A DNA stretch of 64,000 bases from Bisporella sp. PMI_857 (taxonomy: Eukaryota > Ascomycota > Leotiomycetes > Helotiales > Helotiaceae). The position numbers and the translations under genes were made by a program. The DNA lies in NCBI GenBank assembly GCA_021307315.1, contig JAJSPD010000030.1, forward strand, positions 62,001 through 126,000, written 5' to 3'. This document shows, piece by piece, positions 33,204 through 44,813 of the stretch (its first letter is position 1; every line of letters begins with the position of its first letter). Below the pieces are notes generated by a model. That model was not told where the DNA came from and searched no databases. It saw nothing but the letters and a program-made list of their open reading frames with translations.

Positions 33204-34260
33204 TTAGCGGATAGCAGCAGCAACCATCATATAATTCGTAGCAGGGCCTGCCTTTCCATTGCTGACCCCCTGCATCCTGCACGGCGCATCAACGTTGGGG
33301 ATGTACTGAACGCCGTTGCACCCGGCGTCCGTGGAGCGGGCGGCAAGGGACTGTTCAAACGGGAGCGCGTCCTGCTAATATATCGTCTGCGCACCGCCAA
33401 GAATATGGTTGCAATAGGTTTGGAAGTTCTTGCTGCCTTAACGCGCCCCTGGTTCTAGATGCCCGGGTAGTTTGGAACCGCCGGTCCCTTAGCTTTGGAT
33501 TAGTTGGCATTCGCTCTCTTCAGAGCGTCCTGACATTTCTTGTTAGCATCGCTGTTCTTAGCCTTCTCTTTGTTGCAGGCTGCGAGCTTGTCCGTCAGGT
33601 CCTTCTTGCTAGCTTTGCAGGCCTTTTTGCCAGCGTTGCAGTTCTTCAGGTCGTCTTGGCACTTCCTGTTGTCTTCGCCGCATTCTTTCTTGCCTTTGTT
33701 GCAATTGGCCAGCTTTTCCGTGGGGTCCTTCTCGCTGGCTTCGCAGTCTTTCATAGCGTGCTCAGTTTTGCTGCAATCTGTCGGCTGGCCTTCGTCTTCT
33801 ACTGTCTCTTCTAGGCTCTCCTCCTTTTCCTTCTCCGGAGAATCACGGCGCATAAATACGCTACCACGAAGCTCTTCCTCTCCAGTTTCTCCTTCTAAAT
33901 AGAGCTTATATTCGTCAATGGTGTAACGCCAGGCACCCGCTTTGCAGAGTCAAGATCCTCATAACCGCAGTTCGATACGCCTTTGCGTGGGGATATACAC
34001 TCATATAGCTCTGGATCAAATATGCAATTCTGACCGCCCGCGTCCGCGAAAGTATGACCAAGTGATCGGTGTCTGAGAATTATACTCTGTAGATCGGCAA
34101 CGTGTACCCTTTTTGGGGGAATATTATGGTCTAGAACATCTTGGTGATGGTCGTGATGATGCGTTTGAATCCTGGCTGTTCCATATCGACTCCAGAATGA
34201 GAGACGGTGAAGCGCAAGGCTGTATTTTGAAGAACATGTAGAATAGGATGGATATCGAAA
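33204..34260 (-). pseudogene. Decayed gene for a Cys/Lys-rich repeat protein with a PAN/apple-like C-terminus
   Basis: The best-preserved part is a 117-codon frame (33500-33853) with periodic Cys and Lys/Asp units such as KKECGEDNRKCQ and KKDLTDKLAACNKEK. Upstream the same strand reads WRYTIDEYKLYLEGE and, across a possible intron with GTATAT and GCAAAG ends, GGQNCIFDPELYE. Downstream, after the TAA at 33500-33502, coding character continues through another stop (33455-33457). A frame shift follows to KNFQTYCNHILGGAQTIY, then a TAG (33375-33377), DAGCNGVQYIPN and APCRMQGVSNG. The C-terminal pattern resembles the PAN/apple fold. Stops stand where Gln codons would be expected, suggesting C-to-T mutation. 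The short intact frame could still be transcribed. Confidence 0.5.
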
Positions 34261-35365
34261 CTGGAAACTTTATGTGGCATGTAGAAATGTACATAACATC
34301 ACGGCGCTCTCGCCCAGCCTTTGCCCAACCTAGTTCGCGCAGATTTCCTTTCTCCTGCGAGGAAACTTACAAAGATTCAAGTATAGAGCCAACGAGATGA
34401 AGAGCCCAAGCTTATGCCAGCCATAGTTAGCAGCGTTCATCGGCCTAGACAAACGGTCGAAAGATCTACTAATGTAGTACTGCTGCGGTTTTAAGCCATT
34501 CTATAACGCAAACTCGTCGTTTTCCGGAAGAGCTCTACAGGATTTGTTTTATGGTTTTATGTATGTAGAATTGACTTTTTATAACGGACAGCTACAGTAT
34601 AATATCAGTGGAAACTTTCCTGAATAAAGTTTTGAGTTCTTATTTGCGAGGTTTGCATGGCTATTATCTAAGCTCAATTCCCTTTTTTTTTGTTCGGTTT
34701 CTCAGTCGACTAGCAGGGGTCGGCTGTTTATTCGATTGTATGTAGGTAGCGAACGATACGTAAAGGAGATGATAAATCCCCTGTGGTGGTGCTTCGACGT
34801 GAAGCAGCCCCTTTCCGCGGCGGCAGCGTACCTAAAAGATCCTGGGTAGCTGTGGATTTGGATTTGGATATCAAGTATTCATCAAACGTGACCAGATCCA
34901 CGGATCCAAACTTGAGGAATCGTAATTCAACTTCAAGTCACGGAATTTGGAGAATGACAGTGACTGCAAACGATAATCCTTGCCCGCAAATCTAACAATG
35001 CTTGAGCTACGGCACGTTTTAGTGTTTTGAATCTAAGCGATATTTATATTGATTGAGGTCGGCAAGATGCACTGGCAGTGGCAAAAAAAGGAGAGCATGA
35101 TCCGAAGCTACCACATTATGATAGCCTTAGACTAGCGAAGGAAATTTTGCAATTAATGGATGTAGAGATTCTCGGGAGTTTGACAAATTTATGAGGAACT
35201 ATAAGCTATTTGTCTCTTGAACGGCCCATAAATTACACACTTTCTACCTCAATAGTAAGGATGCCTCGTGAATTTAGCGAGAACATGTCAAGAGGTTTGG
35301 GAAATTTGACTACAGTAAAGGACATTGCACTCAGCTGTCAAGAGAAATAACAGATCACATGATGG
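34261..35365. other. Gene-free region
   Basis: AT-rich, with a 70-codon frame at 34783-34995 that opens with GTG and has no motif. Nothing supported. Confidence 0.45.
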
Positions 35366-38300
35366 CTAATCGAACAAGTAATGAATCAGTAAAGCGACCA
35401 TAAGGCCTGTGCAGAGTCAGCACGAGACAGCGGTAGAACATTGGAGTCGATATATAGCACTCACCAAGGGCCAGAGTTCCAATTGAGATGGTAGTTCTTA
35501 GACTTAACAGCTTGTGGGTTCTATTTCCCGCGACTTCTGCCAGGTTATGTTGTGTCGAGCCCGAATCAATAGGAAGCTTGGCGCCATCAGGTATAGTCCC
35601 GGCAGGTGATGTCTTGGAATCGCCTTCACCTGCTGTACTAAAAGTTACCAAGGCCGGCAATGGATCCTGGACTGGCTGCTTCTCCTTTGCTGAAGGGACG
35701 ACTTCGTATTCTTCAACGTCTTCCAACATCAATTCATTCTTCTTAATGAGCTCGAGGATTCGCGTTTTATTCTCAAAGCCCCACCGCTCAACCAAATCCG
35801 TGAGGGACATATCCTCACACTCATACAGATTAGTATACTCACATTTAAGCCATTGCTCTCGCCGTTCTCTTCCGCTGCGCACAATCATCTTCACACGCGG
35901 TTGTGGAGAATTCGAAGCAGACAAGTAAAAGTATGGATCGGCTCCATACTCTAGGAACTTTTCGACTATATAGCCGAAGCGGCGCAGCGTTTTATTTTTG
36001 TTGATTACTTCCGAACAATGGCACCGCAGAAGAATATTATGCCAGAGTGTCACCTCCGTAGTTTCGTCACCAAATCCTAGATAAATTTCACCCTTTTGAT
36101 CATTCGTAATAGGAGAGAGACAGGTATTGAACAGGCTCGAAGCTGTTTGTGGAGATATGCCATGAGCATGAAGACAATCTATCACGTCGCGCAGACCCTG
36201 CTCCGCTTGACACTCGGGGTTTGAGAGAATGCAATACAGCAAACGGAGGGGGGTAAAAAGAGGGATAGCTGCTGGATCGCGCTCTAATTCCCACTGAACA
36301 AAGTTATAAAAACCGAGAAACGCTGCTGAATAGATGGGGTGTCGGAGAGCCCTCAACCCTTGAAAAGACATAATTAGGCCAGTAGCTGGACGAGACACGA
36401 GATCTACAATAGTATAATACCGTGTTTCATTTCCCTGATATATCAAAAATCCATTACCATCGCAGTCATAATGGCCTTCGTCTTGGTGGCGTTGCCATGC
36501 CATGGCCAGGGATACAAGAAACAGATATGGTGGCTCGTCAAGTTTGGACTTGAATCGCATTGGAACTAGTGATAATGCTACATGATTGAAATTACTGATT
36601 TGAATAATATGGCCGGCATCTCTTGACCATAGTTCTGCAAGTGTAAGTTGAGAAATGGCATCTACGGTGTCAAATCCGTTCAAATATAGTTTCATTCGGT
36701 CTCTTTGTGTCGGACTTGACAGAAACTCGGTGACCGATCGATGTGTGATTCTAATAATCTCGGTTTCCCTTTCATTCCGATCACGTCGTACTTCAAGGAG
36801 ACCTCGGCAACATCCGTTCAACCGCTTACGCGCTGAATCAATCCGTGAAGCTCTCGGACCCCGGTTTATAACCCGACTCAGAAATTCTTCTCGCAAAGCA
36901 AACGCGGAGACTTGCATATAGTCGTCTAAAAAAGAGTAAGATAATAATGTGAGATAGTATTCATATGATGTTGGCATATAATCGTTTAGCTTAAGCGCCA
37001 TGGAGAATGTCTGATAAGCTAATATGAGGTCGGAGTCAACAAGCGAGCTGAGAACATGTTCATACAGGCTATCCAGTTCCTTGGGAACAGAATCAATCTC
37101 TCTTACCAAAGTTCCGAGATTGGCACCGTTTTCAATTTGTTCGCGAATTCTCTTGACCACGAGGGCAACCCACATAAAGATGCCTTGAGCGTTTTTCACG
37201 ATGGCTGTTGCAAGAGTTAATTTATCCTCTTGTTGATTCATATGTTGAAGCTTGTCAAGAACATAGTGTGTCATATCTGATCTAGTTAGGTCGTGGAGAC
37301 GAATGCGTTGGTCTGCCGAGAACCCGTTCATAAACACATTATACTCTCTACTGGAGACACAAATTTTGACATTCGTCGGTGCAAGGATCGCCCAATTGCG
37401 GAGTAAATCTACTAAGGTCTTGGCGTCTTCTTGGTGAGTTCCTTCATACTCGTCAAGTCCGCCGATGAAGAAACAAAAGCAACGGTCTCTATAAAGTTTT
37501 TGGTCCGAAACTAGTCGGGAGAAGGCATCCCGAATGACCTTGTCGGATAATGGTGACTTGCTCCGGATCTGCCAAGGCGTTGATTTAATTTTTGTCCAGT
37601 AGTCTGGAATTGCATCTTGTATGAGCTCTGGGCAGGCTTTCAAAATATCGTGTAGCAGAGACCTGATAAGGCCTGTTAATGATTTTGCAAAGGCGAGCCT
37701 GGCTTCCAGAAGAAGAAACTAGCAAAAATTAGGTCGCGATTCCCTTATGTTTTTGTTAGCTAGTAGTTCTCTGCGTGTGACGAATGAATAGAAGCTGAGA
37801 GATTTACCTGCCCATTCCCCGAGTAATAACTTGGTGCGGTTATGGTCGCAGAGATACTTCATTAATGTGGATTTGCCAGACCCTAACTTGCCTGAGATAT
37901 GGAAGATGCCGGTTCCTGATGACAACCAATAGAGTAGGGATTCTCTCGCAGAAGCTTTTACCTTGTCTTTCAAGGTCGCCTTACTCTCCGATTTATCTTC
38001 TGACTGACTATCAAGGACGTTGTCTTCAGGTGATGCATCGCTTTTTGATTCATCTTCCGGCTGGCCATCAGGGACGTTATATTCTAAGGATGACACACTC
38101 TCTTCAACTTCCGACTGAGCATCGCAGAGATCATCGTTGAAGACCCAACCAAGAGTCTTTCTATGTGCATCGTCAACTGTCTCATATCGTCCATACATGC
38201 CTTCAAAAGCTAGGATTTCAAGGATGCGATGTTGAAGAATCACCTCGCGAGTATTCTCTGGCATGCCCATGAGCGACTTTAACTGAGCTTGAGCCCCTGC

Positions 38301-38902
38301 TGTGAGGCATTTAATGGGAATTCCTCGAAGCAGGTGCTCGATTTGGTTGTGCAGATACTCGAGTTTTGTGGAATCGTCCTTTGCTGAGGCAACAAGAGCA
38401 TCCAGCCTCATTTGAGTTTTCGAACTAATGAGTAATGTTAATAGACTTGCAGTCTCAAGGTAAAAACAACATCTCACCTTGTCAGATAATTGAGTTGTAA
38501 GTTCAACTGGGCGCGACACTGGCTCAAGCTATCCTCCAGTCTTTTTCGTTCCCCCTCATACCACTTGGTCTTAAAGCCGGCTATGAGGACGGAGCTCTTC
38601 GACTTCTGGATTTTGGGTTTGAGCTTTTCCACGAGCTTGACAGTCTGCTTCGCCAGGCTCTCGCACTCTGTCACAAGCTTGCAGAGAGCCCTCTCTTCTC
38701 CCAGAAATTGTGCATTATTAGGAGGCTGAAGCTTGACCACAAAATCCCTCATCTCAGTTGCAATCGCTTCAGAAGTCCGGCTCTCCTGGGTAGTGCCTGA
38801 AGCGGTCCCATATATCTCAACCGCACCGCTAATTATTTTGGCGCTATAGTCGATGAATTGCAGAATATTGGCCGCAAATCCGATGGCCGTGATAGGATCC
38901 AT
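35366..38902 (-). CDS. NACHT NLR-like protein with SesA-type N-terminus (integrity doubtful)
   Basis: Proposed exons: 38478-38902, 37782-38424, 35465-37718 and 35366-35406, about 1120 residues. The N-terminus (MDPITAIGFAANIL, AKIISGAVEIYG) is the SesA/HeLo-like domain of fungal NLRs. Walker A is GKLGSGKSTLMKYL (near 320). Walker B reads CFFIGGLDEYEG (near 445), where FFIDGLDEYEG is usual, so the first Asp is Gly. The last exon (GTGAGT...CACAG) supplies a terminal hydrophobic helix ending MVALLIHYLFD. No WD, TPR or ankyrin repeats follow the NACHT part. The exon 2/3 junction is uneasy: only the weak donor GTCACA keeps frame, while the good donor GTAAAT does not. The neighbouring frame spells FFFWKPGSPLQ, a typical NLR motif, so a small indel is likely. 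Fungal NLRs sense non-self and trigger cell death (family knowledge). Confidence 0.75.
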
Positions 38903-39546
38903 GGTCGAGGCTGGGATGGTCAGGAATTGAACAGCTTGGGCCAATCCACGAGGCTATTCCCGCCGCTGAACACAAACATGAACTTCCCTCAATATACCTC
39001 AAACGATGCACCCAATTGGTGAATATTACTTATGTGACCACCCCTTCGCTCCTCAAGGTTTTAACACAGCGTTTGCAATGATCGAACGGGCAACACGAAG
39101 TGATCATCACGTGGTTGTCAGCTATGGCACTTGTCATATCGGCTTACTCTATGCGTTATTGCCTCAGGCTAGTACGTATTTTACTTTGTTTGCAAGATTT
39201 TCATGCCTTGTGCGGTTTCATACTTGAATAGGATGATTTCCTTTCGGCAGTCATAGAGCCATTTGACTTCTTTCTCTCTCTATCAAAAATTTTGAGAGCT
39301 GTATCGGTTGGACTACAGATATTATCCCTAATGCGCCTCGAACATTCCAATCCTTCGCCTCTGGAGAAGTTAGCGTCTAACTCGTCACGTAACGTAATAC
39401 GATTAACTTGCTGTCCCGGGAGAATGTGGCTGGCATGACTGAGTCCGAATGAATAGTGTTGATTACTGTGTCTGCACTACCGTTGCTATAAAATAGGCTT
39501 TCCGTGTCAGTGTCGCTTGTGTGGTCAAGCTTATTGGTAATAAGTA
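38903..39546. other. Upstream region of the NLR gene
   Basis: No gene is supported; probable promoter of the NLR at the left end. The pogo-type MITE follows. Confidence 0.4.
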
Positions 39547-39728
39547 CAGTCAAACCTAGTTATATTGGGCAACATGCATCCCCCTCCTTATACTGTAGAA
39601 CTCGGCAAAACTAATCAAGGATAATTCATATAAAAGTAGGGTTCGCTCTACCGGAATTGTGTTATAACGGAATTTTTCTGTCTCGCCCTGATAACATCTT
39701 TTGTCTTCCGTATATCTAGGTTTAACTG
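39547..39728. mobile_element. Pogo/Fot-type MITE, 182 bp, flanked by TA
   Basis: Left end CAGTCAAACCTAGTTATAT and right end (reverse complement) CAGTTAAACCTAGATATAC form imperfect inverted repeats with about three mismatches in 19. TA lies on both sides (39545-39546 and 39729-39730). CAGTCAAACC is a common terminus of pogo-group Tc1/mariner elements in fungi. The interior has no coding capacity. Confidence 0.6.
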
Positions 39729-39730
39729 TA

Positions 39731-40958
39731 AGATATCTTTATTGTCGAAGTTATTGCATAAGTGAATGAAGCCTAAATCAGGCTAAAATATTGTAATCGG
39801 GATGCACGTACATTTAGCTAGCTGCAAATCGTATTAAGGAAAGTGAAAGAATGATTGAAATAAAGAAAAAGAGGCGACTATTTCGACGAACGCTCGGCTA
39901 AAAGATGAGCATTTGATATTAGGGGCAAGGAGAGTTAAAAAAAAATATACGAGTAATTAACAAGCGCAAAAGCGTAGGGGTAGTATAAGTAAATGATGAG
40001 GAGCTTTATAAATGCATCTTTAAACTTGCCTGAGTTTAGAGGGTTGTCATTTTTTAACTTCGTGACCCCTAAGAAACAACGGTATAAAAAAACAAATGGT
40101 AACCCTTGTACAAGTGACCAATGGATTGGTCAGTGCGTCATGCGCAAAGCAGATCGAACGCCCTCTGCTGATAGCTAGAGATTGAATACTCTAGGCCCAA
40201 GTGCTAATTGAGGGAGGGTGAACGTCATAAGACGAGTTATGGGAAAATAAGAGATGGTTGGGCGGAAGTAGATTTCGCGTTTCCAATATCAGAGCTAAGA
40301 GAAGGAAACGGCAAGGAGATGGCAATCGATGAGTACCCATACAAGTCGGGCGTCGTATGGGGAGAATGCGTACGGCAAACTCCTTGGGGGTTGACAAGCT
40401 GGTTAGCAACCTCGAGGTGGCGTTCCTGGAGCCTCAGCGACGGCTAGAGCTTGTCTAGGAGAATACGGTTGACTGTGGAATGTGGAGAGCCTGGAGCGTG
40501 TGGCTGGCGACGTGGATGCTCAGCTCAAAAGAGGTGTGGCAGCGACTCGTACCGGACGGAAGTACTCGAACGCTACAGAAGCTGATTCGCGATTCGAAAT
40601 GGTCACACTGATACACCCGGTGGAAGGGGTGTTTCATTCCCAGCTCTAAGATTTACCGTGGGCCCGAATTCGAGTATTCTATCGTGCTAAACAGGAATAT
40701 TTTACAGGGAATTTCACACTGTTAGTCGTTAACTTACCGCCTATCGCTGTGTATTCAACGCTTGTACAAGAGGGTCTCTCAACTTGGAGCATAGGAAAGC
40801 ATTGCAAAATTCCATAACTATGAATCATAAGAAGAGAGGTTATGTGTAGATATTAGTTTCAACTTAGAATTAATTAAGACCCAAGGATAAGACTGCCGAA
40901 TAATCCAGAACTTTGAAAAATCTCGTACAAGTTAGTTCCATCATCCTTCGTTGCCTTG
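39731..40958. other. Gene-free region between the GTPase and NLR genes
   Basis: A GC-richer patch at about 40240-40650 stands out from the AT-rich surroundings and could be a remnant of a repeat or gene. No frame in it exceeds about 80 codons, and none is called. Confidence 0.4.
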
Positions 40959-42137
40959 TCATCTGCGCTTATCTTTTTGCCTTTCGTCCTGGAAAGCAGC
41001 CTCCGCTGCCCCGTAGGCCGCAAGAGCCAAAGGAGCTGCAAGCCCACCAGTTAGTACAGTGACCCCAGCTCCGACTCCACCGACGAAAATCCGCCCTGCC
41101 CACCTTCCCAGCTTATTCTCCCTCTTCTGCTTTTCTATGTTTTGACGGCGGTTCTGCTCCCCTCTATATGCGTCCATCTCCTTCTTGTAATTTTCCGCCG
41201 TCTCCTTCTTATCATTCTCATACTGAACCCGTAACAACTCTCTCTCCTTCTCCATCTTGTCCAAGTGTTCTTTGAGCGTTGCTTTCTCTGCCTCAAGTGC
41301 TCGTGCAGCCTCGAAATTTTGCTGCCTTAGAGCATCTTTGTATTCCTTTTCGACCTCCTTGAGATCATGGGTATGAGCCTCTTTGGCTCGTTCGGCGTCA
41401 TCCTCGACCGCCCGACCGGCTTGCGTGAGATGAAGTGGCGTTTTATCCTGTGTCCATTCCTTAACAACCTGCGGTAGAAGCGTCTTGCCCTCACAGAGAG
41501 GACTAATGATCTGCATAACTGAAGCTGATGAGTCACCAAATCGTGCGTATTTAACGCCGCGATCAAACATGGGTTTCCACAGATTCTGACTCCCAATCAA
41601 TTCCTTCTCTCGGTTTGCTGCAATAGTCGGGTCTTCCTTGGACCACTTCGTAGTTACAAATGTGCAGCGGGACATGTTTTGAGGACCAACTACTTTCGCA
41701 AACATATCGAGGTTCTTCTTTGCGCTGCCAGTGAGGCGTTCATGTGTGATTGGGTGAAGATACAGGATACCAGCGATATCCTCCCTCTGGGCATGTAGAT
41801 TAGCCAGTTGTGTGCTAATGCGGCGAAGCATTTCACGGTCACTGATATTGGTATCATTAAAGCCGGGGGTGTCGATGAAGTAGATGTTGGTTTGAGGGAT
41901 TTGGTAGATCTGTGGCTCCGCCGTGCCTTATTTCGTTAGATTCATTCTCTTCAAGTATGATTTCCAATACAGTTGAGAGAACATACAAGACTCAAGCCCA
42001 TCACCCACAGTAGGATTGCAACCAAAATCATCAGGGTTTACGGATTGTGCGCCGGATGTCTTGATAAAGGTGCTTTTCCCAACACCTGTGCAGCCCATGA
42101 TGGCGATGATAACTGGTTTCTCAGTGTTCGGCGCCAT
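40959..42137 (-). CDS. AIG1/septin-like P-loop GTPase with coiled coil and Gly-rich C-terminus
   Basis: Exons are 41987-42137 and 40959-41926. The 60-base intron (GTATGT...AAATAAG) gives a clean join, SCTAEPQIYQIP, for 372 residues. The P-loop is GCTGVGKS (15-22), the G3 motif is DTPGF (69-73) and a TTKW stretch follows in the G4 position. This is the layout of AIG1/IAN-type and dynamin-related small GTPases that recur in fungi. After the G domain comes a long charged coiled coil (EVEKEYKDALRQQNFEAARA onward). The C-terminus alternates Gly and hydrophobic residues (FVGGVGAGVTVLTGGLAAPL) like a glycine zipper, then a basic tail (KDKRR). ATG 42137 is chosen because the P-loop follows at the usual distance. 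It lies 2 kb upstream of the NLR on the same strand. Animal and plant AIG1 members act in immunity; the fungal role is unknown. Confidence 0.85.
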
Positions 42138-44036
42138 TGTCAAATAAAACTTTATAAATAGTACGTAGTTGTTATCCGCCGTGATTTTCAAGACTCAAAT
42201 GTAGCCATTTCGAGGGACGGATTGACACATATTTATACCGCTGAATACAGAGCTGAAGCTGGGGAATAACAGCAACGCAATAACGCCTCATAAATTCGAC
42301 AAGCACGGCAGAGCAATGTTCTAGGTCAATGGGATCTATGTCACGATCAACTTTTTGCGATTTGGAATATCCTGCGGGCTGATATGAGCCTATAATTATC
42401 ACATATGAAAGTCAAATGTGTGATGCTTGTATTGTCCTGACGTCTAGACTCTCTCCTGAGAAGTTGATCTGGAGCTTCTCCGCTCAATATGAGACAGATT
42501 AGACGAAGGGTGGTAACACTCATCTGACTGAAGACTGTAGCTAAAAATGGAATCGCTTCATCCAGCTGTGGCTTCGTGGCTCAACTGATAAAGAAATCAA
42601 TATTGAACGTGCGAAGCACTCGAGGCCGATTAAGATGTCGTGTTGAAGAAAATTGCCTCGCCGTCCAAATGTGGCATATCTCAGCGATAAGCTGAAGATA
42701 CCTAGCTCGGCGCGATGCAAGGTAGCCAATGGAATGTATGCAGGGTCGGCGTGTTGCATGTGGTGGCGTTCTGGGGAACATGATCGAGCCATGTTTCAAA
42801 GTTCTAGAACACAAGAAATGGCACCATTTTATTTCGAACTAAACTATTCAAGTTTTTAACATAGAACAAAGTTTTATTTAATTTTTATCTGAGCTGATGC
42901 TTTGGCTCTCTTATAAATAGTTGGGCGAGCTATTAGAAGGGAGCACACACTAGCCATGGATGCTGGAGTTGTGCGTGGCGACCGCATCTCTATCTGTCAC
43001 GGTGGTTTTTGATTTGTTACCCCTGTAGATCCAAATATACAAAACACCTTGCGGTAACCATGTTCGTGTAGTCAGCCATAATTTTCAAACTAGGCGGCGT
43101 ATCCAAACAAGATAGTGTGTCCGTATGCTTCTCGCCAGACACCCTGTCGCTGGTATCTATCGCCAACTACACTGACAGCTCTTCAGCCGCCTTCTATCCT
43201 CCCAGATGCAGCGATTGATGCCAGATTAGTTATGCTATTTAAAATGATGATTCGCTGCAACAAAGTTTGATCATAAGTTATTATCCTGTTGATTTTTAAA
43301 GCCACCTCTACGCCAAAGAACTGGGTAGATAAATGTGCTGGAGATGCCAAGATGAAAGACTAAAGTGTCCAAATCGGCAGGCACTCTCCCCAGTTTAGCC
43401 AGGCCTACTTGACGGACGAAGCCCATCGGCTCGGCCCGTGGTAAGCGAGCTCTTCTCAGCATGCCCAGCATTTGGAGTATTTTTTTCAACAGAAACCATC
43501 TCTGATGCTTTGGAAGGAAGGTAGAGCATGGTAGACTGAAGAAACAAGCTAGAGTAATAGTGGCAGAGCAACCGTTGAAAGGCAATTTTCCCTGATAATT
43601 TCGGCTCTGGACCTAGTCGCTAATCACATTGCCATTGCTACTTATGCCGAGGCTCTGAAGTCCCCCCAAAATACCCTCTTTCTCGTCCTTATGGCTATGA
43701 ATAACACCTGCTGACCTTCTTCCGCCATATGAGACGTACATGCAGCGTCGACATAATACAATTAAACGTGTATCCACAAATTTACAGGAAAGATAGACAG
43801 GATACTCTCGATCACTGTATATTAATCTTTGGTGGGACGAGTCAGAAGATATAACCAAGCAATTCTATTCCCGTATATACCATGTGACAATTTAACATCT
43901 CCCTAAAAAGTAGGTACTTTCCCCCCTGTACGCCAAATCGCCAAACGTTTCCCAAGACCATTGCATTCCTGACCATCCAAACTCGAAATCTTTGTACAAC
44001 AAACGCTGCCTAATCTAGTTACTTTGCGACCTTACA
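42138..44036. other. Gene-free region
   Basis: About 1.9 kb between the GTPase gene and the next secreted protein gene. Frames at 42172-42402, 42541-42814 and 43271-43585 on the minus strand are short and lack motif, start context or splice partners. Confidence 0.45.
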
Positions 44037-44813
44037 TTAGAAGCACTGGGAGCTGTCTCCGTTCACATAGACTCTGTTGTTCGCTACTACAACCATCTCC
44101 CCGTTCCTGCCCGAGTTGCTCGCGGTGTTATACATGGCCTCAACCACCCCTCCCGAGAACGACTGGAAGTGTTTGACGACATCCGCCACCATCTTGTCAA
44201 ATGCCGGTCGAATCTGCGCATCAATGGAATTCTTATCGGCGATGAACAGCTTGATCACAGGGCTGCGGTTCACATCTGGATGTGCGGTAACGCGAGTGTT
44301 GAACTTGGTGAGCTGTGCTTGGTAGCCAGAGGGAGAGATATGCGCGAGAATTTTACCACTGGTGGCGCTCGCGGACCCCCCGCCAAACATAACCACCCCG
44401 ACACAGGTTGAAAGACCCATGGTCCAGGCTGTCCTCCCTCCTGCTACATATTGCGAATCAGACATGTCGACATATGTCGTAGTCTGATCGACCAAGTCGG
44501 ATGGGTACCAGCCTTGATAGTCCGGTGCTCTTGCTGAGATGCTTCTGCCACCCTTCTTCTTTGGTGGTGGCTTGAGCTTGGGGTCGGTCTTTGGGCAGGC
44601 TGCTTTTCCAGCTTTTATATCGCTACAATTTTATTTAGATAAAAAAGGTATAAAGGGGGCGTCAGTTGAGGCATACCATTTACAGAGCTTGTTTGAGGCT
44701 TTGGTTAGTCCTCTTATGGCTAAACTTGGCGCTGCTGATGTCCCTGGTATGGCATCACAAAGTGCTGGGACTGCGAGGAGCAATCCAAACGCGATGCTGC
44801 TGAGGAATTTCAT
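44037..44813 (-). CDS. Secreted protein of unknown function (two exons)
   Basis: Exons are 44677-44813 and 44037-44622; the intron (GTATGC...TTGTAG) joins NKLC to DIKAGKAACPK in frame, for 240 residues. A clear signal peptide (MKFLSSIAFGLLLAVPALC) starts the protein, followed by a Lys/Pro-rich stretch (KLKPPPKKKGGR) and a possible Kex2-type site after GGR or SAR. The rest is a compact domain with a glycine run (STCVGVVMFGGGSA) and a C-terminal motif VVVANNRVYVNGDSSQCF with a terminal Cys. I do not recognise a family. Its predicted secretion and lack of a catalytic motif make it a possible effector or wall protein, but that is inference. Confidence 0.7.
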
